Notes: generated by a model not told the origin, from the letters alone. 33,073 nt of DNA from Streptomyces sp. SID10853 (GCF_010548145.1 NZ_JAAGLN010000060.1:1-33073); one strand, 5' to 3'; counted from the stretch's first letter, positions 1 to 8,292 are shown. Made by a program: numbers and translations.

Positions 1-128
1 CGCCGCCGCCACACGTCGCGAGCGGCACCCGCCCCGCGCCCACGGCCCACGGCCGCAGCCCCGCGACCAGAGCCCGCAGCCCGCAGCCCGAAGCCCGCGC
101 CCAGAGCCGTACCCGTCAGCCGTCCCCG
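1..128. other. Left-edge GC-rich stretch with short imperfect repeats
   Basis: This is very C-rich sequence with repeated CCCGCAGCC-like units and a repeated GTCAGCCGT motif running up to the stop codon of the metallopeptidase gene. I cannot assign a gene here. It may be intergenic sequence or part of a gene cut by the window edge. Confidence 0.3.
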
Positions 129-479
129 TCAGCCGTACCCGAGCGCGTGCAGCCGCTCGTCGTCGATCCCGAAGTGGTGCGCGACCTCGTGCACCACGGT
201 GATCTCCGTCTCGGCGACCGCCTCCTCGCGCGAGGCGCACATCCGCAGCGTCGGCCCCCGGTAGACGGTGATCCGGTCCGGCAGGACACCCGCGTACCAC
301 TCGCCGCGGTCCGTCAGCGGTGTCCCCTCGTAGAGGCCGAGCAGCTCCGGGTCGTCCGAGGCCGGCTCGTCGTCGACGAACACCGCGACGTTGTCCATCA
401 GCCGGGTCAGCTCCGGCGGGATGCGGTCCAGCGCCTCGGCGACCAGTTCCTCGAACTCCTCACGCGTCATCTCCAGCAC
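129..479 (-). CDS. Metallopeptidase family protein (zincin-like, 116 aa)
   Basis: A small soluble protein with the zinc-protease signature HEVAHHFGIDDERL near its C-terminus. This HExxH motif plus a downstream acidic residue is typical of the small minigluzincin/DUF1025-like 'metallopeptidase family' of actinobacteria. The family is predicted to bind zinc through the two histidines, with the glutamate as general base; its substrate is unknown to me. I chose the GTG at 479 (116 residues), which has GGGCGG just upstream; the ATG at 470 is an in-frame alternative. A longer reading to 545 would run into the promoter region of the divergent gene. The neighbour is a divergent metallophosphoesterase less than 80 bases away, so the two probably share a bidirectional promoter region. 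The motif is seen directly; the function is family knowledge. Confidence 0.85.
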   Translation of the reverse strand: MLEMTREEFEELVAEALDRIPPELTRLMDNVAVFVDDEPASDDPELLGLYEGTPLTDRGEWYAGVLPDRITVYRGPTLRMCASREEAVAETEITVVHEVAHHFGIDDERLHALGYG

Positions 480-554
480 CCGCCCATTGTCCCGTAGTTC
501 CCCCGTATGCGCCGCGCTCGCATGGGACTTCCGCCCCGTGGGCATACCGCACAG

Positions 555-2144
555 ATGGCCGCCGCCGACCGACTACGGCAACTCCGGGCGCTGCGCACCG
601 TCCGGGCCCTGAGCGCGCGCCGTCCCCGCGCCCGGGGGCCACGCGCAGGACGGCCGCGTACGGGCCGCGCCCGCGGCCTCCGCTTCACGCCGCACACGCT
701 CTCCCTCGCCCCGCACCCAAGCCCCTGGGTCCGGGGCCCGGTGCTGCTGGCCGTCGTGCTGCTCGGCGCCTGGCTGGGGCTGCTGGTCGTGGGCAATGTC
801 AGGTCGCAGGTCGGCCCGATGGACACGACCATGACACTGCGGCCCTCGCTCACCGGCGGCACCAAGATCAACGTCTCACCACTCGGCGCGCTCGCACTCG
901 ACTCGCACACCGCCCCCATCCGGCTCGACGTCGACGTGGACCGCCTCGATCCGGTCCGCTCCCAGGCCCTGGTGCAGCACCCGGAACGGATCTCCGGCCT
1001 CCAGACCGAGATCGCCCACGACGTCGAGCACAGCACCCTCGACCTGGCCGTACGCTCCTGCGCCGCCGTGGTGATCGGCGCCACCACGCTCGGCCTGGTC
1101 GTCTACCGCAGACCGCGCCGCGCCCTGGCGGCCGGAGGTCTCGCGCTCGTCCTGCTCGCCGCGTCGGGCGCCACCGCGTACGCGACCTGGAACCCGAAGT
1201 CGCTGCTCGAGCCGAAGTTCTCCGGGCTGCTCTCCTCCGCCCCGCAGGTGGTCGGCAACGCACGCTCGATCGTCACCGATTTCAACGTCTACCAGGAGGA
1301 GTTGGCGCGTCTCGTCACCAACGTGACGAAGCTGTACGACGCCGCTTCGACCCTGCCCGCCTATCAGCCGGACCCCGGCACGATCCGCGTCCTGCATGTC
1401 TCCGACATCCATCTCAACCCGGCGTCGTGGCAGATCATCGGCTCGCTCGTGAAGCAGTACAAGATCGACGCGATCATCGACTCGGGCGACACGATGGACC
1501 ACGGGAGCGCCGCCGAGAACACCTTCCTCGACCCGGTGCCGGACCTCGGGGTGCCGTACGTATGGGTCCGCGGCAACCACGACTCGGCCACCACCCAGAA
1601 GTATCTGAAGCACCTCAGGAACGTGCACGTGCTCGACAACGGCAGCGCCGTGAGCGTCGCCGGCCTGCGGATCGCGGGGACCGGCGACCCGCAGTTCACC
1701 CCGGACCGCTCGGTGGTACCCGGCGGTGACGCGGCGGAGCGGCTCGCCGGAATCCGGCTGGCGTCCGCCATCCGGGACCAGAAGGCGGCCGGCACCCCCG
1801 TCGACATCGCGGTCGCGCACGAGCCGCAGGCGGCCCGCGAGACCGACGGCACGGTCCCGCTGGTGCTCGCCGGGCACGTCCACCACCGCGAGAACCAGCT
1901 GCTCCCCCTCGGCACCCGGCTGAAGGTGGAGGGCTCGACGGGCGGCGGCGGGCTGCGCGCCGTACAGAACAAACACCCGGAGAAAGTGCTCGCTTCGGTG
2001 CTCTATCTGGACCGCCCGACCAGGCGTCTGCGGGCCTGGGACGAGATCACACTGGGCGGCCTGGGCCTGACGACAGCGGAGGTCAGCAGGCATCTGCCGG
2101 ACGACAGCCTGCCCGGCGCGAAGCCCTCGCCCACGTCGCCCTGA
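555..2144 (+). CDS. Membrane-anchored metallophosphoesterase (about 529 aa)
   Basis: The C-terminal half carries the calcineurin-like phosphoesterase motifs in order: D284-x-H286 (VSDIH), GDTMDH around residue 311, GNHD around 340 and GHVHH around 440. These residues bind the two metal ions. The N-terminal half is basic and then hydrophobic, with one membrane segment near residues 57-78 and two more near 150-200, so the catalytic domain is likely tethered to the membrane. I place the start at the ATG at 555 (MAAADRL...); earlier ATGs at 507 and 522 are in frame, but they sit closer to the divergent gene and add an Arg-rich leader. The substrate cannot be read from the sequence; family members act on phosphodiesters, nucleotides or UDP-sugar lipids. 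Confidence 0.85.
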   Translation: MAAADRLRQLRALRTVRALSARRPRARGPRAGRPRTGRARGLRFTPHTLSLAPHPSPWVRGPVLLAVVLLGAWLGLLVVGNVRSQVGPMDTTMTLRPSLTGGTKINVSPLGALALDSHTAPIRLDVDVDRLDPVRSQALVQHPERISGLQTEIAHDVEHSTLDLAVRSCAAVVIGATTLGLVVYRRPRRALAAGGLALVLLAASGATAYATWNPKSLLEPKFSGLLSSAPQVVGNARSIVTDFNVYQEELARLVTNVTKLYDAASTLPAYQPDPGTIRVLHVSDIHLNPASWQIIGSLVKQYKIDAIIDSGDTMDHGSAAENTFLDPVPDLGVPYVWVRGNHDSATTQKYLKHLRNVHVLDNGSAVSVAGLRIAGTGDPQFTPDRSVVPGGDAAERLAGIRLASAIRDQKAAGTPVDIAVAHEPQAARETDGTVPLVLAGHVHHRENQLLPLGTRLKVEGSTGGGGLRAVQNKHPEKVLASVLYLDRPTRRLRAWDEITLGGLGLTTAEVSRHLPDDSLPGAKPSPTSP

Positions 2145-2172
2145 GCCCGGGACGAAGCCACCGCCCGCGTCC

Positions 2173-2190
2173 CGCCAAACCGTTTTGGCG
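2173..2190. repeat. Short inverted repeat after the phosphoesterase gene
   Basis: CGCCAAA and TTTGGCG form 7-bp perfect arms around CCGT. It lies 29 bases after the phosphoesterase stop codon and abuts the proposed tRNA-Glu promoter, so it could be a weak terminator or an operator. There is no T-tract. Confidence 0.4.
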
Positions 2191-2214
2191 AACCGCGCCG
2201 CCATCCCATATGCT
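2185..2214 (+). promoter_or_regulatory. Candidate promoter for the Glu-Asp-Phe tRNA cluster
   Basis: A TTGGCG -35 box at 2185-2190, an 18-base spacer and a TATGCT -10 box at 2209-2214 precede tRNA-Glu by about 45 bases. This is a pattern match only; the -35 box overlaps the inverted repeat. Confidence 0.4.
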
Positions 2215-2258
2215 TCGGACGTCCCCGACGCGCTGCAAAGCGCCCAGGCGGGCCCTTA

Positions 2259-2331
2259 GCCCTCATCGTCTAGTGGCCCAGGACGCCGCCCTTTCAAGGC
2301 GGTAGCACGGGTTCGAATCCCGTTGGGGGCA
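2259..2331 (+). tRNA. tRNA-Glu (anticodon UUC)
   Basis: Full cloverleaf: acceptor GCCCTCA/TGGGGGC, anticodon stem CCGCC/GGCGG with loop CTTTCAA and anticodon TTC at 2293-2295, and T-loop TTCGAAT. The discriminator is A2331 and CCA is not encoded. It is the first gene of a three-tRNA cluster. Confidence 0.95.
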
Positions 2332-2341
2332 CGCAACACTG

Positions 2342-2364
2342 TGTGCGAGAATATTTCTCGCACA
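2342..2364 (+). repeat. Perfect hairpin between tRNA-Glu and tRNA-Asp
   Basis: TGTGCGAGAA and TTCTCGCACA are 10-bp perfect arms separated by TAT. The hairpin lies just upstream of tRNA-Asp. A related shorter hairpin (GCGAG-TTT-CTCGC) precedes the second tRNA-Asp at 7815, which suggests a conserved leader or processing element. Confidence 0.7.
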
Positions 2365-2370
2365 TTGCTT

Positions 2371-2445
2371 GGTCCTGTGGAGCAGTTTGGAGTGCTCGCC
2401 ACCCTGTCAAGGTGGAGGCCGCGGGTTCAAATCCCGTCAGGACCG
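2371..2445 (+). tRNA. tRNA-Asp (anticodon GUC), copy 1
   Basis: Acceptor GGTCCTG/CAGGACC with discriminator G2445, anticodon stem CCACC/GGTGG with loop CTGTCAA (GTC at 2406-2408), and T-loop TTCAAAT. CCA is not encoded. It is identical over all 75 bases to the copy at 7847-7921. Confidence 0.95.
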
Positions 2446-2447
2446 CT

Positions 2448-2488
2448 GCGGCGTTCGCGCCGCTTCCCCCAGCTCTTCGAGCAGGGGA
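2448..2488 (+). other. Two intercistronic hairpins between tRNA-Asp and tRNA-Phe
   Basis: The first hairpin is GCGGCG-TTCG-CGCCGC (2448-2463), a UUCG tetraloop. The second has outer arms CCCC/GGGG around GCTC-TTC-GAGC (about 2467-2487). They probably mark the spacer that is cut when the tRNA precursor is processed; without T-tracts they are unlikely to be efficient terminators. Confidence 0.5.
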
Positions 2489-2496
2489 TGCCCCAC

Positions 2497-2573
2497 GGCT
2501 GGGTAGCTCAGTTGGTACGAGCGATCGCCTGAAAAGCGATAGGTCGCCGGTTCGATCCCGGCCCCAGCCACCA
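2497..2573 (+). tRNA. tRNA-Phe (anticodon GAA), CCA encoded
   Basis: Acceptor GGCTGGG/CCCAGCC, discriminator A2570 and encoded CCA at 2571-2573. The anticodon stem is ATCGC/GCGAT with loop CTGAAAA (GAA at 2531-2533); the T-arm is GCCGG-TTCGATC-CCGGC. It is the only tRNA in the window with a genomically encoded CCA end. Confidence 0.95.
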
Positions 2574-2583
2574 GCACTTCGAG

Positions 2584-2613
2584 AGCCCCGGCCGCCCGCG
2601 CGTCGGGGCTTTT
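2584..2613 (+). terminator. Rho-independent terminator of the tRNA cluster
   Basis: Arms AGCCCCG (2584-2590) and CGGGGCT (2604-2610) with a GC-rich loop, followed by TTT. It sits 10 bases after tRNA-Phe and before the convergent membrane-protein gene. Confidence 0.75.
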
Positions 2614-2633
2614 CGCGTACCCGGGAGCTTCCC

Positions 2634-3701
2634 CTACGCCCGCCGGCCGCCCAGCACCGTGCGCCCGCCCGGATGCCGGTGGCGCCAGGTCCAGAAGACG
2701 GCACACGACACCAGCGACCATCCCGCGAGCACCAGGAACGGGAAGGCGTGCTGGTCGTGGCCGAAGTACACCGCGGTGTGCTGGGCGTTGACCGAGGCAC
2801 CGGGCGGCAGCCACTGACCGATATGGCCCAGCGTCGAGGGAAGCAGCGGCCAGGACACGGCGCCGCCCGACGACGGGTTGCCGAGCAGCACCATCAGCCC
2901 CCAGGTGGGGAGCATCGCCCAGCGGCCGATGAGGGTGTTGAACATCGTGAAGACCATGCCGGACGTGAACATCGTGAAGGCCAGGATCAGCCAGGACTCC
3001 ACGAACGGCAGGTCCAGCGCGCCCAGCCACCAGTCGACGACGGCCGCGATGGCGAAGCCGCCCAGCAGCGCGTTGGCGACGATGTACGCGATGCGCTCCG
3101 CCGGGTTCAGCCCGCGGGCGTGCACCGAGAGCTGGATCGCGCCGACGAAACCGACGATCACCGCGGCCAGCGAGATGTAGAAGAGCGCGAGCCCCCGCGG
3201 ATCGCCCTTCTGGAGCGGGTTGATGTCCGTCACCCGGACCGGGACACCGGTCGCCTTCGCCACCGCGGGCGCCGACTCCACGAGCACCTGCGCGACCGAG
3301 GCGCCGGACGCCCCGGACACGTCGAGCCGCACCGCCCGGCTCCGCACATGCACGATCGCGAAGACCTTCTGCTGGTCCACGGCCCGCCGCGCCTGGGCGT
3401 CCGTCCCGTACACATGGAGTTTCAGCGAGGCGTCGAGGGCTTTCTCCATCCCGCCGATGAACCGCTTCCCGACGGGCGACTCATAAGGGCCGACGACAGC
3501 GGTCGGCACCCGGTGCGGGGTCGGGTTCGCCATGAAGTACGTGTACGAGCCGGCGAAGAGCCCGGCCGCGGCGGCGAGAATGAGCAGCAGCACGGTCGCC
3601 GGCACGAAGGGCGACTTGCGGAAGCTCTCCCACCGCTCGGCCCCGGTCGGATGCCTGCCGTGGGCGCTGTGGGCGCCGTGCTGTTCCGTCTCGTCGGCCA
3701 T
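2634..3701 (-). CDS. Membrane protein of ABC-2 permease / YhgE-Pip type (355 aa)
   Basis: The architecture is that of ABC-2 type or DUF3533-like membrane proteins. A His-rich cytoplasmic N-terminus (residues 1-28) leads into one membrane helix near 32-52. An extracytoplasmic domain of about 110 residues follows, then five or six membrane helices from about 170 to 345. No ATP-binding partner lies next to it. The product therefore could be an orphan permease or an export-related membrane protein rather than a complete transporter. The start ATG at 3701 faces the divergent hrpA gene, with only 100 bases between them. The stop codon lies close to the tRNA terminator on the opposite strand. The topology is seen in the hydrophobicity pattern; the family assignment is inferred and the substrate is unknown. 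Confidence 0.75.
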   Translation of the reverse strand: MADETEQHGAHSAHGRHPTGAERWESFRKSPFVPATVLLLILAAAAGLFAGSYTYFMANPTPHRVPTAVVGPYESPVGKRFIGGMEKALDASLKLHVYGTDAQARRAVDQQKVFAIVHVRSRAVRLDVSGASGASVAQVLVESAPAVAKATGVPVRVTDINPLQKGDPRGLALFYISLAAVIVGFVGAIQLSVHARGLNPAERIAYIVANALLGGFAIAAVVDWWLGALDLPFVESWLILAFTMFTSGMVFTMFNTLIGRWAMLPTWGLMVLLGNPSSGGAVSWPLLPSTLGHIGQWLPPGASVNAQHTAVYFGHDQHAFPFLVLAGWSLVSCAVFWTWRHRHPGGRTVLGGRRA

Positions 3702-3801
3702 AGGAACAAGCTAAACCACACATCACGGACATACGCCTTCAGAACGGGGCATAGAAATCCGTTCGCCCACGGGTTGCGCAGGGTGAGATCCTGGATCAGG
3801 T

Positions 3802-6800
3802 ATGTCTACTTCCTTCGCTGATATCCAGGCCACGCTCAACGAGCTGTCGCTGCGCGACGCGCACCGGCTCGGCCGACGCCTGGAGGGCGCCCGCCGTATC
3901 CGTAAACCAGAGGCCCGGCAGGCCGCGCTGGACCAGATCGCCGCCGAAGCGGAGAAGTCCACCGCCCGGATGGCGCGCAGGTCCGCCCGGGTGCCCACGG
4001 TCAGCTACCCCGAGCAGCTGCCGGTCAGCCGTAAGAAGGACGAGATCGCCGAGGCGATACGCGATCACCAGGTGGTGATCGTCGCCGGTGAGACCGGGTC
4101 GGGCAAGACGACCCAGATCCCGAAGATCTGTCTGGAGCTGGGGCGCGGCGTCCGGGGCATGATCGGCCACACCCAGCCCCGCCGGATCGCCGCGCGCACG
4201 GTCGCCGAGCGCATCGCGGACGAGATGAACACCCCGCTGGGCGAAGCGGTCGGCTGGAAGGTCCGCTTCACCGACCAGGTCGACCAGGAAGCCACCTTCA
4301 TCAAGCTGATGACGGACGGCATCCTCCTCGCCGAGATCCAGACGGACCGCGAGCTGCGCGCGTACGACACGATCATCATCGACGAGGCCCACGAGCGGTC
4401 GCTCAACATCGACTTCCTGCTGGGATATCTGGCCCAGCTGCTGCCGAAGCGCCCCGATCTCAAGGTCGTCATCACCTCGGCCACGATCGACCCACAGCGC
4501 TTCGCCCGGCACTTCGGCGACGCCCCTGTGGTCGAGGTCAGCGGCCGTACGTACCCGGTCGAGGTGCGCTACCGCCCACTCCTGGAGGAGGAGGGCGACG
4601 AAGGCGACCGGGACCAGATCACCGCGATCTGTGAAGCGGTCGACGAACTCCAGGGCGAGGGCTCGGGCGACGTACTGGTCTTCCTCTCCGGCGAGCGTGA
4701 GATCCGGGACACCGCCGACGCGCTGAACAAACGGAACCTGCGCCGCACCGAGGTGCTGCCGCTGTACGCGCGCCTCTCGCACGCCGAGCAGCACCGGGTG
4801 TTCCAGCGGCCGTCCGGCGGCGGCAGACGGGTGGTGCTCGCCACCAACGTCGCGGAGACCTCGCTGACCGTCCCCGGCATCAAGTACGTGATCGACCCGG
4901 GCACCGCCCGTATCTCCCGCTACAGCCACCGCACCAAGGTCCAGCGGCTGCCCATCGAGCGGATCTCGCAGGCCAGCGCCAACCAGCGCAAGGGCCGCTG
5001 CGGCCGTACGTCGGACGGCATCTGCATCCGGCTGTACGCGGAGGACGACTTCCTCACCCGCCCCGAGTTCACCGATCCGGAGATCCTCCGCACCAACCTG
5101 GCGTCCGTCATCCTCCAGATGACCGCGGCCGGCCTCGGCGACATCGAGAAGTTCCCCTTCATCGACCCGCCGGACCACCGCAACATCCGCGACGGCGTCC
5201 AGCTGCTCCAGGAGCTCGGCGCGCTGGACCCCAAGGAGAAGGACCCCAAGCGGCGGCTCACCCAGGAGGGCCGCAAGCTCAGCCAGCTGCCCGTCGACCC
5301 ACGGCTGGCCCGGATGGTCCTGGAGGCCGACCGGAACGGCTGCGTCAGCGAAGTGATGGTCATCGCCGCCGCGCTCTCCATCCAGGACCCGCGCGAGCGC
5401 CCGGCGGAGAAGCAGACCCAGGCCGACCAGCAGCACGCCCGCTTCAAGGACGAGACCTCCGACTTCCTGGCCTTCCTCAACCTCTGGCGCTATATCCGCG
5501 ACCAGCAGAAGGAGCGCGGCTCCTCCAGCTTCCGCCGGATGTGCAAGCAGGAGTATCTGAACTTCCTGCGGATCCGCGAGTGGCAGGACATCTACGCGCA
5601 GCTGCGCTCGGTCGCCAGGACCATGGGCATCAGGCTGAACGAGGAGGACGCGCCCGAGCAGGCCGTGCACACCTCGCTGCTCGCCGGGCTGCTCTCGCAC
5701 ATCGGGCTCAAGGACACCGAGAAGAACGAGTATCTGGGCGCCCGCAACGCCAAGTTCGCGATCTTCCCCGGCTCGGCGCTCTTCAAGAAGCAGCCGCGCT
5801 TCATCATGTCCGCCGAGCTGGTGGAGACCTCACGGCTGTGGGCCAGGGTCAATGCCAAGGTCGAGCCGGAGTGGATCGAACCGCTCGCCCAGCACCTGGT
5901 GAAGCACACCTACAGCGAGCCGCACTGGGAGAAGGACCAGGCAGCGGTGATGGCGTACGAGCGGGTCACCCTGTACGGCGTCCCGATCGTGGCCCAGCGG
6001 AAGATCAACTACGGCCGGATCGACCCGGAGACCAGCCGGGAACTTTTCATTCGCAACGCCCTGGTCGAGGGCGACTGGCGCACCCACCACAAGTTCTTCG
6101 CCGCGAACCGCAAGCTCCTGGCCGAGGTCGAGGAGCTGGAGCACCGCGCACGGCGCCGCGACATCCTGGTGGACGACGAGACGCTCTTCGACTTCTACGA
6201 CGGGCGGATCCCCGAACACGTCGTCTCCGGCGCCCACTTCGACTCCTGGTGGAAGCACAAGCAGCGGGACGAGCCCGAGGCCCTCGACTTCGAGCGCTCG
6301 ATGCTGATCACCGAGAAGGCCGGGGCCGTCACCAAGGACGACTATCCGGACTCCTGGCGGCAGGGGAAGCTGAAGTTCCGGGTGACGTACCAGTTCGAGC
6401 CGGGCGCGGACGCGGACGGTGTCACGGTCCACATCCCGCTCCAGGTGCTCAACCAGGTCACGCCCGAGGGCTTCGACTGGCAGATCCCGGGGCTCCGTGA
6501 GGAGGTCGTCACCGAGCTGATCCGCTCCCTGCCCAAGCCGGTCCGCCGCCACTACGTGCCCGCGCCGAACTACGCGGGAGCCTTCCTCGACCGCGCGGTG
6601 CCCCTCCAGGAGCCGCTGCCGCTGACGCTCGCCAGGGAACTGCAGCGCATGGTGGGCGTCCCCGTCACGGCCGAGGACTTCGACCTCTCCCGGGTGCCGG
6701 ACCACCTCAAGATCACCTTCCGGATCGTCGACGAGCGGCGCCGCAACGTGGCCGAGGACAAGGACCTCGAAGCGCTCAAGCTCCGGCTGCGCCCCAGGGC

Positions 6801-7737
6801 CCGCCAGGCGATCTCCAAAGCGGCAGCGGCGACGGCGGGCCCGGCCGGCGAGTCGGTCGAGCGCACCGGCCTCACCGACTGGACGGTCGGCACGCTCTCC
6901 CGCGTCTTCGAGACCAGGCGGGCGGGCCAGCCGGTCCGCGCCTTCCCGGCGCTGGTCGACTCGGGCGACAGCGTCTCCGTACGGCTCTTCGACACCCAGG
7001 CCGAGCAGCAGCAGGCGATGTGGCGGGGCACCCGCAGGCTGATCCTGCTCAACATCCCGGTGAACCCGGCCAAGTTCGCCTCCGACCGGCTCAGCAACCA
7101 GGCGAAGCTCGCCCTGTCCCGCAACCCGCACGGTTCGGTCCAGGCGCTCTTCGACGACTGCGCCATGGCGGCGGCCGACCAGCTGATCGCCGACCACGGC
7201 GGGCCGGCCTGGGACGAGGAGTCGTACCGCAAGCTGTACGAGAAGGTGCGCGCCGACCTCGTCGAGACGACCATCAGGACCGTCGACCAGGTGCAGCAGA
7301 TCCTGGCGGCCTGGCAGGCGGCCGAGCGCCGGCTGAAGTCGACCAGCAGCCTGGTGCTCGTCGCCAACCTGGCCGATGTGCGCACCCAGTTGGCGGCGCT
7401 CATCAAGCCGGGCTTCGTCACCGCCACCGGGCTGCGCAGGCTGCCGGACCTGATGCGCTATCTGGTCGCGGCCGACCGCAGGCTCCAGCAGATGCCGACG
7501 GCCGTCCAGCGCGACACCACGCGGATGGAGAAGGTCCACGAGATGCAGGACGAGTACGCCTGGCTGCTGGAGCAGCTGCCGCAGGGGCGCCCGGTGCCGA
7601 AGGAGGCGCTCGACATCCGCTGGATGATCGAGGAGCTGCGGGTGAGCTACTTCGCGCACGCGCTCGGCACGGCGCAGACGGTCTCGGACAAGCGCATCGT
7701 GAAGGCCATCGACGCGGTGGTCGCCGGGGTCCGCTGA
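3802..7737 (+). CDS. hrpA: ATP-dependent RNA helicase HrpA (DEAH-box, 1311 aa)
   Basis: A DEAH-box helicase of full HrpA length. Visible motifs are Walker A GETGSGKTT at residues 96-104, TQPRRIAA after it, DEAH at 194-197, SAT about 30 residues later, and the conserved helicase motifs ATNVAETSLT and QRKGRCGR in the second RecA domain. These are followed by the winged-helix/HA2 region and the long DUF3418-type C-terminal domain that distinguishes bacterial HrpA from shorter DEAH helicases. HrpA unwinds RNA and in E. coli has been linked to fimbrial mRNA processing and to rescue of collided ribosomes. The ATG at 3802 is preceded by GGATCAGG. A tRNA-Asp promoter begins almost at its stop codon. 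No terminator is seen between the gene and that tRNA, so read-through is possible. Confidence 0.95.
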   Translation: MSTSFADIQATLNELSLRDAHRLGRRLEGARRIRKPEARQAALDQIAAEAEKSTARMARRSARVPTVSYPEQLPVSRKKDEIAEAIRDHQVVIVAGETGSGKTTQIPKICLELGRGVRGMIGHTQPRRIAARTVAERIADEMNTPLGEAVGWKVRFTDQVDQEATFIKLMTDGILLAEIQTDRELRAYDTIIIDEAHERSLNIDFLLGYLAQLLPKRPDLKVVITSATIDPQRFARHFGDAPVVEVSGRTYPVEVRYRPLLEEEGDEGDRDQITAICEAVDELQGEGSGDVLVFLSGEREIRDTADALNKRNLRRTEVLPLYARLSHAEQHRVFQRPSGGGRRVVLATNVAETSLTVPGIKYVIDPGTARISRYSHRTKVQRLPIERISQASANQRKGRCGRTSDGICIRLYAEDDFLTRPEFTDPEILRTNLASVILQMTAAGLGDIEKFPFIDPPDHRNIRDGVQLLQELGALDPKEKDPKRRLTQEGRKLSQLPVDPRLARMVLEADRNGCVSEVMVIAAALSIQDPRERPAEKQTQADQQHARFKDETSDFLAFLNLWRYIRDQQKERGSSSFRRMCKQEYLNFLRIREWQDIYAQLRSVARTMGIRLNEEDAPEQAVHTSLLAGLLSHIGLKDTEKNEYLGARNAKFAIFPGSALFKKQPRFIMSAELVETSRLWARVNAKVEPEWIEPLAQHLVKHTYSEPHWEKDQAAVMAYERVTLYGVPIVAQRKINYGRIDPETSRELFIRNALVEGDWRTHHKFFAANRKLLAEVEELEHRARRRDILVDDETLFDFYDGRIPEHVVSGAHFDSWWKHKQRDEPEALDFERSMLITEKAGAVTKDDYPDSWRQGKLKFRVTYQFEPGADADGVTVHIPLQVLNQVTPEGFDWQIPGLREEVVTELIRSLPKPVRRHYVPAPNYAGAFLDRAVPLQEPLPLTLARELQRMVGVPVTAEDFDLSRVPDHLKITFRIVDERRRNVAEDKDLEALKLRLRPRARQAISKAAAATAGPAGESVERTGLTDWTVGTLSRVFETRRAGQPVRAFPALVDSGDSVSVRLFDTQAEQQQAMWRGTRRLILLNIPVNPAKFASDRLSNQAKLALSRNPHGSVQALFDDCAMAAADQLIADHGGPAWDEESYRKLYEKVRADLVETTIRTVDQVQQILAAWQAAERRLKSTSSLVLVANLADVRTQLAALIKPGFVTATGLRRLPDLMRYLVAADRRLQQMPTAVQRDTTRMEKVHEMQDEYAWLLEQLPQGRPVPKEALDIRWMIEELRVSYFAHALGTAQTVSDKRIVKAIDAVVAGVR

Positions 7738-7752
7738 GCGGATCACAGCCAG

Positions 7753-7783
7753 TTCGACCAGGGGGCCTGCCCTCCTGTACAGT
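7753..7783 (+). promoter_or_regulatory. Candidate promoter of the second tRNA-Asp
   Basis: TTCGAC at 7753-7758 and TACAGT at 7778-7783 are separated by 19 bases, starting 15 bases after the hrpA stop codon. The spacer is long, so the -35 call is weaker than the -10 call. Confidence 0.4.
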
Positions 7784-7814
7784 CTGTCTCGCAGCCGAAC
7801 AGAGGCAACACCGT

Positions 7815-7827
7815 GCGAGTTTCTCGC
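7815..7827 (+). repeat. Small leader hairpin before tRNA-Asp copy 2
   Basis: GCGAG-TTT-CTCGC lies 19 bases before the tRNA. It shares the GTGCGAG...TTCTCGC pattern with the longer hairpin before tRNA-Asp copy 1 (2342-2364). Confidence 0.5.
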
Positions 7828-7846
7828 GGGGTACGGCTGCGAACCT

Positions 7847-7921
7847 GGTCCTGTGGAGCAGTTTGGAGTGCTCGCCACCCTGTCAAGGTGGAGGCCGCGG
7901 GTTCAAATCCCGTCAGGACCG
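7847..7921 (+). tRNA. tRNA-Asp (anticodon GUC), copy 2
   Basis: Identical in all 75 bases to the copy at 2371-2445; anticodon GTC at 7882-7884; CCA not encoded. It is a single-gene unit with its own promoter candidate and a strong terminator. Confidence 0.95.
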
Positions 7922-7944
7922 CAGTAGAAGTACGTGCGACAGCA

Positions 7945-7992
7945 CAGCAGAAGGGCCCGCATCCGCTGAGGATGCGGGCCCTTCTGCTGTTT
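7945..7992 (+). terminator. Very strong terminator after tRNA-Asp
   Basis: A 20-bp perfect stem (7945-7964 with 7970-7989) around a GCTGA loop, followed by TTT. Its length and perfection suggest strict insulation of the downstream small gene from tRNA transcription. Confidence 0.9.
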
Positions 7993-8020
7993 CCGGCCCG
8001 CTGCCGCCCCCGCACGCGTC

Positions 8021-8050
8021 TTGACGGCGTATCCCGCCCACGGGTACTCA
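8021..8050 (+). promoter_or_regulatory. Candidate promoter for the 55-aa peptide gene
   Basis: TTGACG (8021-8026), an 18-base spacer and TACTCA (8045-8050), about 75 bases before the ATG at 8125 and just beyond the tRNA terminator. A consensus-like sigma-70 (HrdB) match by eye. Confidence 0.45.
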
Positions 8051-8124
8051 GACTGCAGGGGCTCGCCGGGCAGTGGAGGCCCGGAGGGCGGCGAACGCCC
8101 CGGGGGGCGGCAGGAGGTCGGCGT

Positions 8125-8292
8125 ATGGCGGCTGCGACGCGACACGAGACACGGGCGCTGCTGCGCGCCCATCTGGCGGCCGCCGTGGGCCACCGCCATC
8201 TCACCCGGCACTGCGCGGTCTGCCACCGGCTGCTGCGGCTCGCGATGGAGCAGTCCGCCCCCGATGAGGAACGTCCACCGGCGCGCCGCTGA
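8125..8292 (+). CDS. Small conserved streptomycete protein (DUF6274-like, 55 aa)
   Basis: The ATG at 8125 has an excellent Shine-Dalgarno sequence, AGGAGG at 8112-8117, seven bases before it; this decides the start against longer readings of the same frame. The peptide is basic, with helical Ala/Leu/Arg content and a central HCAVCH segment. That Cys-x2-Cys pair flanked by histidines could bind a metal ion. I associate it with the small DUF6274 proteins found near bldC in Streptomyces; this is recall, not a search result. It faces bldC, and the bldC terminator lies between them. The function is unknown. Confidence 0.7.
   Translation: MAAATRHETRALLRAHLAAAVGHRHLTRHCAVCHRLLRLAMEQSAPDEERPPARR

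Noticed and set aside
2259..2573. Phage or ICE attachment at the tRNA cluster
   Set aside because: No integrase gene or displaced tRNA 3' fragment is seen near these tRNAs.
2343..3821. Plus-strand open frame of 492 codons running through tRNA genes and opposite the ABC-2-like membrane protein
   Set aside because: It crosses two tRNAs and a terminator and encodes Arg/His/Gln-rich shadow sequence.
3796..7878. Long minus-strand open frames opposite hrpA (about 630 and 680 codons)
   Set aside because: They are antisense to a clear full-length HrpA, are rich in Arg/Gly/Val/Leu as expected of mirror frames in high-GC DNA, and show no domain.
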